Below are positions 37,145 to 45,384 of a DNA stretch of 64,000 bases, piece by piece; position 1 is the first letter of the stretch, and each line of letters begins with the position of its first letter. The position numbers and the translations under genes are program-made. Origin of the DNA: Vampirovibrio sp041737375 (GTDB taxonomy: Bacteria; Cyanobacteriota; Vampirovibrionia; Vampirovibrionales; Vampirovibrionaceae); NCBI RefSeq assembly GCF_041737375.1, contig NZ_JBGSRV010000020.1, positions 1 through 64,000 on the forward strand, in the 5' to 3' direction. A model generated the notes under the pieces. It was not told where the DNA came from, searched no databases, and saw nothing but the letters and a program-made list of their open reading frames with translations.

Positions 37145-37549
37145 TTAAAGGAGCCAACTATTTTTTTGCTGATATAACCGGGACTGGTCAGGATAAAACT
37201 GCCAGTACAACCAGATTGGCTTGTCCGAATCGCTGGATTGTAAGCAGCGAAATGGTTGTGGATTCAGGGTAGATACGACCAATAATTTAAGGGTTTGAGA
37301 TGGATACGCCTCATTGACCGAGGCTTGATTATCATGGGGCTCGCAAAAGCAAGATTGTGCTTTGGAGGAAAAAGACTTGACCGGCTTGATTACTTTAAAA
37401 ACATGGTGATGGCAGCAAGCGTGCTTCTCTTGCACGGTCTTCTTTAGACAGCAATCCAAATTCTTGGCAGAAAAAGCCGTCAATCCCTGGCCCACAATCA
37501 GGATCAGGACAACCATTGTTGTGATTAGAAAACGAAATGTCTGGCGCAT
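37145..37549 (-). CDS. Cys/His-rich exported small protein upstream of the RND operon
   Basis: An unrecognised 134-residue protein beginning with an export signal or anchor (FLITTMVVLILIVGQGLTAF). The next part is rich in Cys and His: DCCLKKTVQ, HACCHHHVFK, QSCFCEPHD. These are candidate metal ligands, so a periplasmic copper chaperone or sensor role is plausible but inferred. ATG at 37549 is preferred to TTG at 37600; neither has a strong ribosome site. It is first in line with the efflux genes (127 bases upstream). Confidence 0.55.
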   Translation of the reverse strand: MRQTFRFLITTMVVLILIVGQGLTAFSAKNLDCCLKKTVQEKHACCHHHVFKVIKPVKSFSSKAQSCFCEPHDNQASVNEAYPSQTLKLLVVSTLNPQPFRCLQSSDSDKPIWLYWQFYPDQSRLYQQKNSWLL

Positions 37550-37733
37550 ATTAGATTCTATAACATAATCTGCTTCATTTTGCCTCACTCCATTTGACAA
37601 TTCTGGCAGAGTTTAGAAAAGGGTAATCTCAAGTTAACGTTGTCAGCATCCAAAGAGGTAAATGCATAGAGCCTACTTCCTCGATTTCCCCTAAAAATTA
37701 AGTAAAACCAGCTTAGAAAATCAAATATCAGCT

Positions 37734-37952
37734 CTATTCAGTAGAAACTATTTCCAGCATGCCCAACACTTTGAGAATGGCCAGAATTGATGAAAGCTGA
37801 ATGTCCTCTTTGTGGTTCTCAAAACGGGACACCGTGGGCGTGCTGATACTGGCTAACGCCGCTAGTCGTTGCTGAGTAAGTCCGAGAGCTTTGCGCCGCC
37901 GGAGGGCTTCTTCAACAAGTGCTGTCCAATTGAGCTGAAATTGCCGTTCCAT
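37734..37952 (-). CDS. hipB: HipB-like antitoxin (HTH_XRE)
   Basis: A 72-residue Cro/C1-type helix-turn-helix protein. The HTH is LGLTQQRLAALASISTPTVS then RFENHKEDIQL, as in HipB. It is located after hipA, and its first 91 bases overlap the 3' end of hipA in another frame. Normally hipB precedes hipA, so the order is reversed. It should bind the four 18-bp palindromes upstream of hipA and bind HipA to block it. A standard start (ATG at 37952) is used. Confidence 0.85.
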   Translation of the reverse strand: MERQFQLNWTALVEEALRRRKALGLTQQRLAALASISTPTVSRFENHKEDIQLSSILAILKVLGMLEIVSTE

Positions 37953-39109
37953 CGTTTCTCCATCAACTGTATCAGGTTATCTTTCAAGCTGGTTGGAACC
38001 TGCTCTGTTTGAAATATGATTTCTTTTGCCTTTTCGAGTCGTTTACCCAAATCATCCACGGCCAATTTGATTGCTGCATGCGGAAGTCCATAAGACTCTC
38101 CTAACAGAATCAAATGTTTGGGCTTGATATCACCAATTCTGAGATCCCTGGCTCCCGCAATCTTTAAGGCCAAGGTTTGATATTCCTTATAGATTGCAGC
38201 TGCTACTAAATCATAGCAGGGCGTTAATCGAAGGCCTTCCGGGGTATGAAACATGGCAAAATTCTTTAAATGGGCATCGGTGTTTCCCGTGAGCACTGCC
38301 ACCAATACTCGTCGGAACAACGTATCGGCTTCGGCTGGCACACACCGAGGAGTTTTACGGATAAACTGGCCCATGTCCTCATAAGCGCCTTCGTACTTAT
38401 CTTCGGAAAACTTTCCCAAAAGCTGATTAAACTCTTCAAAATGGAGTTTGTTTCCCTTTGAGTCTCGATCAAAACGCTTAATCAGAAGCGCTTTAGGGAT
38501 TTGCTCCCCAACTGGCGAAATTTCAGCCTCGGCAATGTGGTCATCCGGCAATAAGGCAGTCGTTGCCCGGAGGGTCAAAAGCTCCAACTCCAAGATGTCA
38601 GGCAGTGCCCGAGAGGGTAGTTTGGCAATATGCGTTGAGCCCGAGTCTTGCGTGGCGGACTCATAACCCTTACCTGTCTTTTTAGCGGTCATTTTTGGCT
38701 GAACACCAGACAAAGAAGCCCGACCGGCCAGGGCTGCAATCTGCTCTGGATCATCCAGATCCAAGGCGCGTATTTCCCGAGGTTCTGGATCAACAATGCT
38801 CACCGCCCCAATGCAGTCTCGGCCAAAAGCCAATAACAGTCCAAAGCGATTATTCTGATGCACCCCCAAGGCTCTGGTCTGGGCGTCCCGCAGCCAGCCT
38901 TCAGCCACCAAATTGTCAAAATAGGGGTGAAGCCCTCGCTCACAATAATAAGTGAACTGGCTTAAGGGCAGTGTTGCCGATACAGGGGGATGCTTGCCTT
39001 CCAAATAGCTCTCATCATAAGTAAAGGCAAAGCGATTACCCGGTTCTTCAGCCAAGATGCCCGCATACCGGTCATATAGGTGAACTTTTCCGTACTGTCT
39101 GATCGCCAT
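37862..39109 (-). CDS. hipA: HipA-family serine/threonine kinase toxin
   Basis: HipA toxins phosphorylate a cellular target (GltX for E. coli HipA) and cause growth arrest. The product is about 415 residues from ATG at 39109 (TTG at 39133 is an alternative). It has the N-terminal Couple_hipA part (QYGKVHLYDRYAGILAEEPG) and the phosphate/ATP loop SLSGVQPKM. It also has IKRFDRDSKG, the catalytic GNTDAHLKNFAM and metal-binding TPCYDLVAA. All key kinase residues appear present, so it is probably active. No ribosome site lies before the ATG, which directly abuts an operator, suggesting a very short leader. Confidence 0.87.
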   Translation of the reverse strand: MAIRQYGKVHLYDRYAGILAEEPGNRFAFTYDESYLEGKHPPVSATLPLSQFTYYCERGLHPYFDNLVAEGWLRDAQTRALGVHQNNRFGLLLAFGRDCIGAVSIVDPEPREIRALDLDDPEQIAALAGRASLSGVQPKMTAKKTGKGYESATQDSGSTHIAKLPSRALPDILELELLTLRATTALLPDDHIAEAEISPVGEQIPKALLIKRFDRDSKGNKLHFEEFNQLLGKFSEDKYEGAYEDMGQFIRKTPRCVPAEADTLFRRVLVAVLTGNTDAHLKNFAMFHTPEGLRLTPCYDLVAAAIYKEYQTLALKIAGARDLRIGDIKPKHLILLGESYGLPHAAIKLAVDDLGKRLEKAKEIIFQTEQVPTSLKDNLIQLMEKRWNGNFSSIGQHLLKKPSGGAKLSDLLSND

Positions 39110-39248
39110 TATAAAATACACTTTATATCGCAAAGGTCATTTTAGTCTTTTATAAACTATATTTTATATCATATTCCACGGTTTTAAAAATATAAAACAT
39201 ATTTTATAAATAGCCAAGCGGAACGAGAAATATAAAGTATGTTTTATA
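39110..39248. promoter_or_regulatory. Four 18-bp palindromic operators at 40-bp spacing (hipAB control region)
   Basis: TATAAAATACACTTTATA (39110-39127), TATAAACTATATTTTATA (39151-39168), TATAAAACATATTTTATA (39191-39208) and TATAAAGTATGTTTTATA (39231-39248) share the form TATAAA-N6-TTTATA (or TTTTATA). Starts are 41, 40 and 40 bp apart, about four helical turns. E. coli HipB also binds several palindromic sites (TATCC-N8-GGATA), so these are the likely HipB operators. The first one touches the hipA ATG. Confidence 0.8.
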
Positions 39249-39366
39249 CCTATGAAAGAAGTGCTTGGGGTGATATTCGGAGCTATACAAGGCTTTGAGA
39301 ATCTCTCCTCAATGAGAACTCCAAAATCCAGACTTTGACTACAGAAATGCTCATTATTGTGCATCC

Positions 39367-40590
39367 TCACAAATATCCAACCGGAATTGCATCCACTCCT
39401 GGTGAGAGGGGTAGCAAGGCTTTTGTGAAACAGAGCACACCGCCGTGACCGACTGGCATACCGAGCTTATCGAGTATGTCAAACCCTTTGAATTTTATAT
39501 TCTGGATAGACGACGTTTTCTTGATTTCTATGGGATACAGCGTTCCGTTTTCCTCGATCAGTACATCCACTTCGCGCTTATCCTTATCCCGGTAAAAATA
39601 GATACGAGGCGTTCGGCCATGATGTAGGTAGGATTTGATGATTTCCGAAACAACCCAGGTTTCCAGCATTGCACCGGACATAGCACCACGCTCCAGTACA
39701 TCAGCACTGAGCCAGCCTGTCAGATATGAGGCTAGCCCCGTATCCATGAAATATAGCTTGGGCGTTTTGACCAGTCGTTTTGTGTGGTTATTAAAATACG
39801 GCTGAAGTAATGTCAAAATCCCTGAGGCCTGCAATACGTTCAGCCACGTTTTGACTGTTGGCTCACTGATGCCGGTATCCCTCGCCATATCCGCATAGTT
39901 AATGAGTTGTCCACTTCGTGCCGCTGCAATCTGCATAAATTTGTGAAAACTGGCCGTGTCCCTGATATCAAGATATTCCCGCACATCCCGCTGGATATAG
40001 GTAGATATGTATGAGCTGTAAAAGCGCTCCCAGTGTTTGCCATTATTGATCACCACATCGGGGTAAGAGCCACGCCAAATAATGTGATAGGCTTCCGTCA
40101 AGGATAAAGGCTTGGCATTCTTTCTGGATTTCAACAGCTCAGGCGTTGGCAGAAAAGGGGGATCGTTTGGACGGCCTTGTTCCTCTGCCAAAGAAATCCC
40201 TTGTAGGTTCAGAATGGCAACCCGCCCTGCGAGGGATTCGGTAACATTCTTCATCATTTCAAACTGCTGGGAACCAGTCAGCCAGAATAATCCAGGCTGT
40301 TTGGTATTATCGACTACCATTTTGATATACGAAAACAAGTCTGGCGCATACTGGACTTCATCAATCAGGACCGGCAACGTCAGTCGATCAAGAAAGCCTG
40401 CCGGGTCATTCTGCGCAGAAACCCGTGCTCCCAGATCATCCAGAGACACATAGGAGCGCGAAGCTTTTTGGACTTCTTTTAGCAGCGTTGTTTTCCCTAC
40501 CTGTCTTGGACCGGTCAGTAGAAGTACTTTAAAATCCTCACTGGTTTCTTGAATGATGTCGGTTAAGGTACGCTCAATCTCTAAAGTCAT
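39367..40590 (-). CDS. AAA-type ATPase with DUF4143 domain
   Basis: A 407-residue protein. The N-terminal ATPase has Walker A LLLTGPRQVGKTTLLKE and Walker B LPVLIDEVQYAPD, then a sensor-like WLTGSQQFEMM. The C-terminal DUF4143 part has a winged-helix segment (INYADMARDTGISEPTVKTW) and a PD-(D/E)xK-like core (KREVDVLIEENGTLYPIEI). Function of the family is poorly known; members occur in large numbers in bacteria and archaea. It lies upstream of hipA in the same direction, separated by the operator array (about 120 bases between its stop and the first operator). Confidence 0.85.
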   Translation of the reverse strand: MTLEIERTLTDIIQETSEDFKVLLLTGPRQVGKTTLLKEVQKASRSYVSLDDLGARVSAQNDPAGFLDRLTLPVLIDEVQYAPDLFSYIKMVVDNTKQPGLFWLTGSQQFEMMKNVTESLAGRVAILNLQGISLAEEQGRPNDPPFLPTPELLKSRKNAKPLSLTEAYHIIWRGSYPDVVINNGKHWERFYSSYISTYIQRDVREYLDIRDTASFHKFMQIAAARSGQLINYADMARDTGISEPTVKTWLNVLQASGILTLLQPYFNNHTKRLVKTPKLYFMDTGLASYLTGWLSADVLERGAMSGAMLETWVVSEIIKSYLHHGRTPRIYFYRDKDKREVDVLIEENGTLYPIEIKKTSSIQNIKFKGFDILDKLGMPVGHGGVLCFTKALLPLSPGVDAIPVGYL

Positions 40591-41013
40591 ATCGGCTAAT
40601 CCTGAAATACACTTAAATATTAGCCGCTAATCGACTTTGTGACAAGTAGAGCTTTCTATACAACTGATGACAAACCGTTTTAAACTGTGCCCTTATACAT
40701 CTCTCACGTGGTATGTTGGCGGCTAAAACGCATAGTGGATGGGCCTATAATTCATCCAGGTTGCACCCAATGGTTTAAGCACAGCCGTTTTTGGTTGTTT
40801 GGCCGGAACTTTTCACTCCATTGGTCGGGATTGAATTACCGCAATACATCGTGCAGGTTCTTCACCGAACTGGTCAAGGACACCCTGAGAGACAATTCTT
40901 ATGGGCAAAAACGGGCTTGCTGAATGGATGCTTGGCCCCGATAATGCCTAGCCTGCCGCCAAGTAGTTGCGCTACCATATCGGATAAGACAATGGAGCAT
41001 CTGTAATCAAGCG
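40591..41013. other. Intergenic region between divergent genes, ORF fragments only
   Basis: These 423 bases hold short overlapping + strand frames without a start-to-stop gene I can support. The piece around 40830-40920 could be a remnant coding fragment but no family is recognised. Promoters for both divergent genes should lie here: TTGTGACA and TATACA near 40636-40662 is one possible pair. Confidence 0.35.
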
Positions 41014-42276
41014 ATGAAGCCTCTCAAGCCCAAACCTCGAAAGCAAACCAAGCCAGGCTTGGAAACTCTGCTATCTCAGGCATCTCCCCAAGTTCTGTGT
41101 GAGTTGGTGATGACCTTATGCCACAAGCGAACCGATCTTCAGGCCCAAGCTTTTGAATATTTATATCCAAGGGTGATTCTAACGCCAGAAGAACGGGGAG
41201 ATGCAGCTGATCAAGCCCTTTTGCATTATTGGAAAGATGTCAAAAAGGACTTAAACAAGCTGATAAAATCAGGCTTTGAGAGCCAATCCCAGGAAGCGAA
41301 GCTCGTTAAAAAACTGGAGACACTCTCTCAGAAAGCTCAGCAAGAAGTAATTTCACTCAAAATCCGAATGCGCCTCATTGGTGAGATGTTTCAGTTTTTG
41401 GATTGCTTGGCCCTCATCAAAGAGATTACCCAGGTCATGATGGCGGCGGCTCATTCTGACGATGAACGCATGACACTGGCAACCTGTTTTGAACAATCTC
41501 CCTATAATGGCTATTTAAAGCAATTTGCGCGTGAGATATACCGGGAAGTCGGCGACGATGAAGCTTACTTGGCATCCCGCCTGCCAAATATGAACGCTGC
41601 CGAAGATTATTACGATTTAGCCCTGTTTTACAGGGACAAAGACAACCTGAAAAAGGCCGTTGAAATTGCGGAACAGGGACTAGCCATTCGCTATGGCTCA
41701 AAACAAGAACTCCGGATTTTTCTGGCGGAGTATGCACTAAATCATGAAGCCGATCGGCAGCGCTACTTGCAGCTACTATATGAAAATATGCAGGAACGGT
41801 TTTCACTGCAATCCTATATTACCTTTGAAGCCTATTGCAGCCCCTCGGAGTGGCTCGAATATGAGCCCGGCATTTTAAAAAGACTAGAATCGCAATCGGT
41901 TTATACCCGTCTTCCCATTTATCTACATCGCCAAGAGAAAGAGATAGCGTTAGCACTATTGCTGGATCACTCAGGTGGGACAGTCTTTCCAGAGGGCAAA
42001 TTATTGGAGTATGCACAATCGTTGGAGGCAGACTTTCCCAAGGAAATACGGAGTCTCTATCAGGGCATTGTGCAAAATGACCGCTTTAATACCGGACGGC
42101 CTGCCTATACCAAACAAGCCAAACTCACAGTGCGGATTCGAGAGATCTACCTCAACCATCTCAAAGAACCTGCCAAATGGGATCAGTTCCGACGGGAGTT
42201 AAAGCATAGACACTTGGCTAAATCTGCTTATCAGGCAGTCTTTACCGACTGGGTCTATGATTGGACTAAACTCTAA
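41014..42276 (+). CDS. Uncharacterised helical-repeat (TPR-like) protein
   Basis: A 420-residue soluble protein with no recognised catalytic motif. It has many amphipathic helices and TPR-like repeats (AEDYYDLALFYRDKDNLKKA, then VEIAEQGLAIRY). This pattern resembles the C-terminal repeats of SWIM zinc-finger/DUF proteins, but no zinc motif is present. It could be a scaffold or regulator. It is divergent from the DUF4143 ATPase and followed by a degenerate region. The ribosome site is weak (GGAG 18 bases upstream), so the start is uncertain. Confidence 0.6.
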   Translation: MKPLKPKPRKQTKPGLETLLSQASPQVLCELVMTLCHKRTDLQAQAFEYLYPRVILTPEERGDAADQALLHYWKDVKKDLNKLIKSGFESQSQEAKLVKKLETLSQKAQQEVISLKIRMRLIGEMFQFLDCLALIKEITQVMMAAAHSDDERMTLATCFEQSPYNGYLKQFAREIYREVGDDEAYLASRLPNMNAAEDYYDLALFYRDKDNLKKAVEIAEQGLAIRYGSKQELRIFLAEYALNHEADRQRYLQLLYENMQERFSLQSYITFEAYCSPSEWLEYEPGILKRLESQSVYTRLPIYLHRQEKEIALALLLDHSGGTVFPEGKLLEYAQSLEADFPKEIRSLYQGIVQNDRFNTGRPAYTKQAKLTVRIREIYLNHLKEPAKWDQFRRELKHRHLAKSAYQAVFTDWVYDWTKL

Positions 42277-42329
42277 AGTGGTAGGTAATGCCAAGGCCTT
42301 TTGCCATCCATTAAGCCTTTTCTGAGTTG

Positions 42330-42580
42330 GATTTTGAACGTTGAGCCGTGCTGGATATTTTTGCTTTTGGCTGATTGGTCGTTTTAAGGGAGGGCTTTCT
42401 GGAAGGTTTGGCCTCTTAGGCTTTTGTTTTTACTTTGCTCTCCACGGATTGTTTAGCGTGAATTTCTTTTGTGGCTATGGGATCCAAAGATTCTGACTGA
42501 ATAACTGCCAATGGTCCTGTTAGGGCTTTTTTTAGTCGGTAATCTTTCAAAATATTGAGACAGGTGAAAACTGATCCAGT
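42330..42580 (-). pseudogene. Decayed partial copy of the gene at 44913-45371
   Basis: The + strand stretch here (ATCCAAAGATTCTGACTGAA, then CTGCCAATGGTCCTG, and AGTCGGTAATCTTTCAAAAT) closely matches 45080-45160 inside the intact gene, with indels and stops. It corresponds to the C-terminal half only. Both copies have the same orientation, so the 42.7-44.7 kb enzyme pair lies between direct repeats. Confidence 0.75.
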
Positions 42581-42761
42581 GGAACCACTCATAATACTAA
42601 ATCGGCCAAGCCGCTAGCTAAAACCATCGCCGTTTTTAGCAAGCTTGGTGGACGTGAAGGGAAGCTACTGGGGCTCGTCACCTACGTGAATCCCTAAAGT
42701 CGATCAAACATGAAACGAAAACCTTTAAGTAAAAGGGAAATTTTCAATTTTACGGAAAAGT
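42581..42761. other. Unidentified remnant beside the enzyme pair
   Basis: From about 42600 to the stop at 42697 the + strand reads KPLAKTIAVFSKLGGREGKL and then LGLVTYVNP, ended by TAA. This looks like a protein C-terminus, perhaps from a mobile element, but I do not recognise the family. The rest is an AT-rich spacer. Confidence 0.3.
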
Positions 42762-43715
42762 TTAAAGTAAAGAGTGGGCACTTATTTTGCCTATGACATA
42801 TTGAGCAACTTGAATATCCTGAACAGCAACTCCCGTTAAATCGGACAGAGTAATTTGGCTATCCGAAGTTCTTCCTAATGAAGGTGATTTGATAATTTCA
42901 CCCAATTCTATAAAGTCGGCTTTGTTTCGGTTGGAATAAGAACTATCCCCGTAAAGCAGACACTGACTCAGACTATCTACAGTGCAAATATCAGCCCTAT
43001 TAATAATTTCTGGCTCCAACTCCTGTTTGCCATTTCCATCTGCTCCAACTGCTATAATATGTGTTCCAGGTCGAATATCTTTTGCAAACAGCACTGGATT
43101 CTTGGAGGCTGTGCAGCAAACGATCAACTCGCAGCTTTGTGCTAGTTCAGAAGTACTTTGAGCTGAGACGGCCTCTAATGGAATGGCTACTTCTTGGCAA
43201 AAACGAGAAACTCTCTCTGGGTTTCGTCCCGAAATCATTGCCTTTTGACAGCCAGTGACATAAGAAAGCCATTCGAGCTGTAATCTCGCCTGAGCTCCAG
43301 TCCCTACAACGCCAATACAGGTTAGTTTCTTGGGAGCCAAATACTTTGCAGAGATGGCCCCTGCAATAGCTGTTCTTAAATCGGTCAGATGACCTTCATC
43401 CAACAATATGGCCTCTAACGCTCCTGTATTCTGACTGAACACAAGCGTTAGACCATTCCCGTTAGGCAAGCCTGTCAGGTAGTTTTCATAAAAGCCCGTA
43501 GAAACTTTAATTGAGAAGGTTGTTTCGCCTTTAATATAGCCATACTTGATGTGGCAATCTCCAGGAGGCTGATCAAAATATAAATGTCCCACTTCTGGAA
43601 TACAGGTTTTTCCTTCGCTGTAAGCAACAAATCCAGCTTCCTGATTTTCAATCAGCTCATCGTAATCGGACTTCTTCAGCACGGCAAGAATTTCGTTTTT
43701 GGAAATGACTTTCAT
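42762..43715 (-). CDS. Ornithine cyclodeaminase/mu-crystallin family reductase (EutC/BhcD-like)
   Basis: A 317-residue Rossmann-fold NAD(P)-dependent enzyme. The substrate domain has PEVGHLYFDQPPGDCHIKYG and LPNGNGLTLVFSQNTGALEA, followed by LDEGHLTDLRTAIAGAISA. The cofactor domain starts CIGVVGTGAQARLQLEWL. These motifs match EutC and iminosuccinate reductase BhcD more than true ornithine cyclodeaminase. It starts with an ATGA overlap with the upstream dehydratase, so the two act in sequence: a likely substrate is an imine such as iminosuccinate. The exact reaction is inferred. Confidence 0.75.
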   Translation of the reverse strand: MKVISKNEILAVLKKSDYDELIENQEAGFVAYSEGKTCIPEVGHLYFDQPPGDCHIKYGYIKGETTFSIKVSTGFYENYLTGLPNGNGLTLVFSQNTGALEAILLDEGHLTDLRTAIAGAISAKYLAPKKLTCIGVVGTGAQARLQLEWLSYVTGCQKAMISGRNPERVSRFCQEVAIPLEAVSAQSTSELAQSCELIVCCTASKNPVLFAKDIRPGTHIIAVGADGNGKQELEPEIINRADICTVDSLSQCLLYGDSSYSNRNKADFIELGEIIKSPSLGRTSDSQITLSDLTGVAVQDIQVAQYVIGKISAHSLL

Positions 43716-44674
43716 TGAATGATCTCCCGAAACACAGCGTAAGGAATGTTTTTTCCGCAGAGAAGGATTGCCACGTTTCGCCCTTTATATGAATCCGCCT
43801 GCTTCAAGAAGCCAGCAACTGCTACCCCAGCAGCGCCTTCTATCAGAATACTTTCCTTCTCCACCACAAGTTTCATCGCTGCTTTTATATCCTCTTCAGA
43901 AACCAGAATGTGCTTATCAATAAAGTGCTTACAAGGTTCAAAGGTAACTGAGCCTAGCTCAACGCCTCCTGCCGTTGATTCAGAAAGCGTTGGAAGCTCA
44001 GGAACGTCAATGATCCTGCCAGCTTCAATACATTTACTCATCGCTGGGGCATTTTCTGGCCAAACACCGATAATCTCTACCGAAGGTTTCTGCATTTTAA
44101 GGTAAGAGGCAATCCCACCAATGAGGCCACCACCACCGACAGAGATAAACAGAGCATCCAGATTGGGCAGCTGCTTTTCCAACTCAAGCCCTAAAGTCCC
44201 CTGCCCTGCCATCACCAAAGAGTCGTTATAGGGCGATATAAACACTTTTCCGCTTTCCTGAGCATTTTTGCCTGCCTGAATTTCTGCTTCAAGACAATCA
44301 CCTGGAACAGGCTGAACGTTTGCTCCTAAAGCCTTAATTTTATCTACCTTAAGAGAGGAAGTTGTTTCAGGCAGATAAACTGTAGCTTGAAGCCCAATTA
44401 ACTTTGAGGCGTAAGCAACCGCAAGTCCATGATTCCCAGTAGAACCGCAGGTAACTCCTTTCTGCCTCTCTTCTCGAGTAAGCGACAAAATTCGATTAAA
44501 GGCTCCTCTCACTTTAAATGAGCCTGTATGCTGTTGTTCTTCGTGCTTTAAAAATACGTTTGCTCCCGTTTGTTGACTCAAATAAACAGAATTGTCTAAA
44601 AACGTGGTTCGGATGTAAGGGCGTATTCGTTTTTCAGCCTCTAACACGTTTGCGTACAAATTGTTCTGATCCAT
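43712..44674 (-). CDS. PLP-dependent threonine/serine dehydratase-like enzyme (EutB/BhcB-like)
   Basis: A 320-residue fold-type II PLP enzyme. The PLP lysine is in TGSFKVRGAFN; the substrate loop is CGSTGNHGLAVAY; the phosphate-binding loop is SVGGGGLIGGI; and TLSESTAGGVELGSVTFEPC matches EutB/BhcB-type (hydroxyectoine or 3-hydroxyaspartate) dehydratases. Such enzymes form an imine or keto acid from a beta-hydroxy amino acid. ATG at 44674 with GGAG about 11 bases upstream is preferred to TTG at 44734 because the family starts at this point. The G+C content looks lower than that of the tra/trb genes. Confidence 0.78.
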   Translation of the reverse strand: MDQNNLYANVLEAEKRIRPYIRTTFLDNSVYLSQQTGANVFLKHEEQQHTGSFKVRGAFNRILSLTREERQKGVTCGSTGNHGLAVAYASKLIGLQATVYLPETTSSLKVDKIKALGANVQPVPGDCLEAEIQAGKNAQESGKVFISPYNDSLVMAGQGTLGLELEKQLPNLDALFISVGGGGLIGGIASYLKMQKPSVEIIGVWPENAPAMSKCIEAGRIIDVPELPTLSESTAGGVELGSVTFEPCKHFIDKHILVSEEDIKAAMKLVVEKESILIEGAAGVAVAGFLKQADSYKGRNVAILLCGKNIPYAVFREIIQ

Positions 44675-44734
44675 CGCTGATAAATCTCCCAAAGTATCTA
44701 GTAAGCTCCGTTTGTTTAAGTAGTCGCATTGCAA

Positions 44735-44850
44735 CGATTTGGAGCTATTGAGAGCGTTCTGAAAACCATTTGGATAGTGAGGCCGAGACTTTTCTCATCC
44801 TTTCCCTTCAGGGTTATATTTAATTAACCGAATTCATCTCGGCCTCATCC
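44735..44850 (-). promoter_or_regulatory. Leader with a long inverted repeat (possible attenuator or riboswitch-like element)
   Basis: TGAGGCCGAGA at 44778-44788 pairs perfectly with TCTCGGCCTCA at 44837-44847 (11 bp), and outer GGAT/ATCC extends it. The 48-base loop holds a small CCCTGAAGGG hairpin. It precedes the dehydratase gene, so it may be a regulatory leader, or the ends of a small mobile unit. It does not match any riboswitch class I know. Confidence 0.45.
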
Positions 44851-44912
44851 GAATGTAGGACTATTTTATCTTTAATGGGTGTGGTTGTATAGAAAGTTGA
44901 TTGGAATATACT

Positions 44913-45371
44913 TTAAGTATTACTTGGACTGTGTATTGAAAGCTTAGCTGTACTAGCTTTTTTTCCTTTTGGCTGCTTGGTAGTTTTAGCACCAGGCTTA
45001 CTGGAAGGTTTGTACTTTTTGACTTCTTTTTTTACGTTACTGCCTAATGGCTGTTCCGGGAAGGAACCTGTTATGGCGGAAGAATCCAAAGATGCTGACT
45101 CAATAACTGCCAATGGTCCTGTCAGGGCTTTTTGCAGTCGGTAATCTTTCAAAATGCTGAAGCAGGCAGCTCTCCAAGTTTCAGGGGCTAATACGCCAGA
45201 CTCCAATTGCTCTTCAATAACCATACCCCAAGCAAAGAGGCGGGCACTGCGCTCTTTACTCATTTCAGTTTGTAATCGGTTTTTGGCCAATTGAATTTTA
45301 TTTTTCAGTTGATTCTCTTGCTTGATCAGTTTATCAAGTCTGCTATGAGGGTCTTTGGGTGGACGTGGCAT
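44913..45371 (-). CDS. Small basic protein, possible TraD-like mobilisation accessory
   Basis: A 152-residue protein with an N-terminal coiled coil (KLIKQENQLKNKIQLAKNRL), a middle helical segment (SARLFAWGMVIEEQLESGVL) and a Lys/Pro-rich C-terminus. The combination vaguely resembles TraD/MobC accessory proteins of IncP and IncQ plasmids, but the match is weak. It lies between traC-like and enzyme cargo genes, reading with traC. A decayed copy is at 42330-42580. Start ATG at 45371 follows an AAGGAGT-like site. Confidence 0.55.
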   Translation of the reverse strand: MPRPPKDPHSRLDKLIKQENQLKNKIQLAKNRLQTEMSKERSARLFAWGMVIEEQLESGVLAPETWRAACFSILKDYRLQKALTGPLAVIESASLDSSAITGSFPEQPLGSNVKKEVKKYKPSSKPGAKTTKQPKGKKASTAKLSIHSPSNT

Positions 45372-45384
45372 GGTAAAACTCCTT

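Noticed and set aside
39110..39248. CRISPR array because of regular 40-bp spacing
   Set aside because: The repeated units are short palindromes of 18 bp with AT-rich degenerate spacers and only four copies beside hipA; no cas genes are present.
40687..41006. Short + strand ORFs upstream of the helical-repeat gene
   Set aside because: Overlapping short frames without ribosome site or family resemblance; kept only as an intergenic note.
42762..43715. True ornithine cyclodeaminase making proline
   Set aside because: Pairing with a EutB-like dehydratase and EutC/BhcD motifs fits an iminosuccinate-type reductase better.
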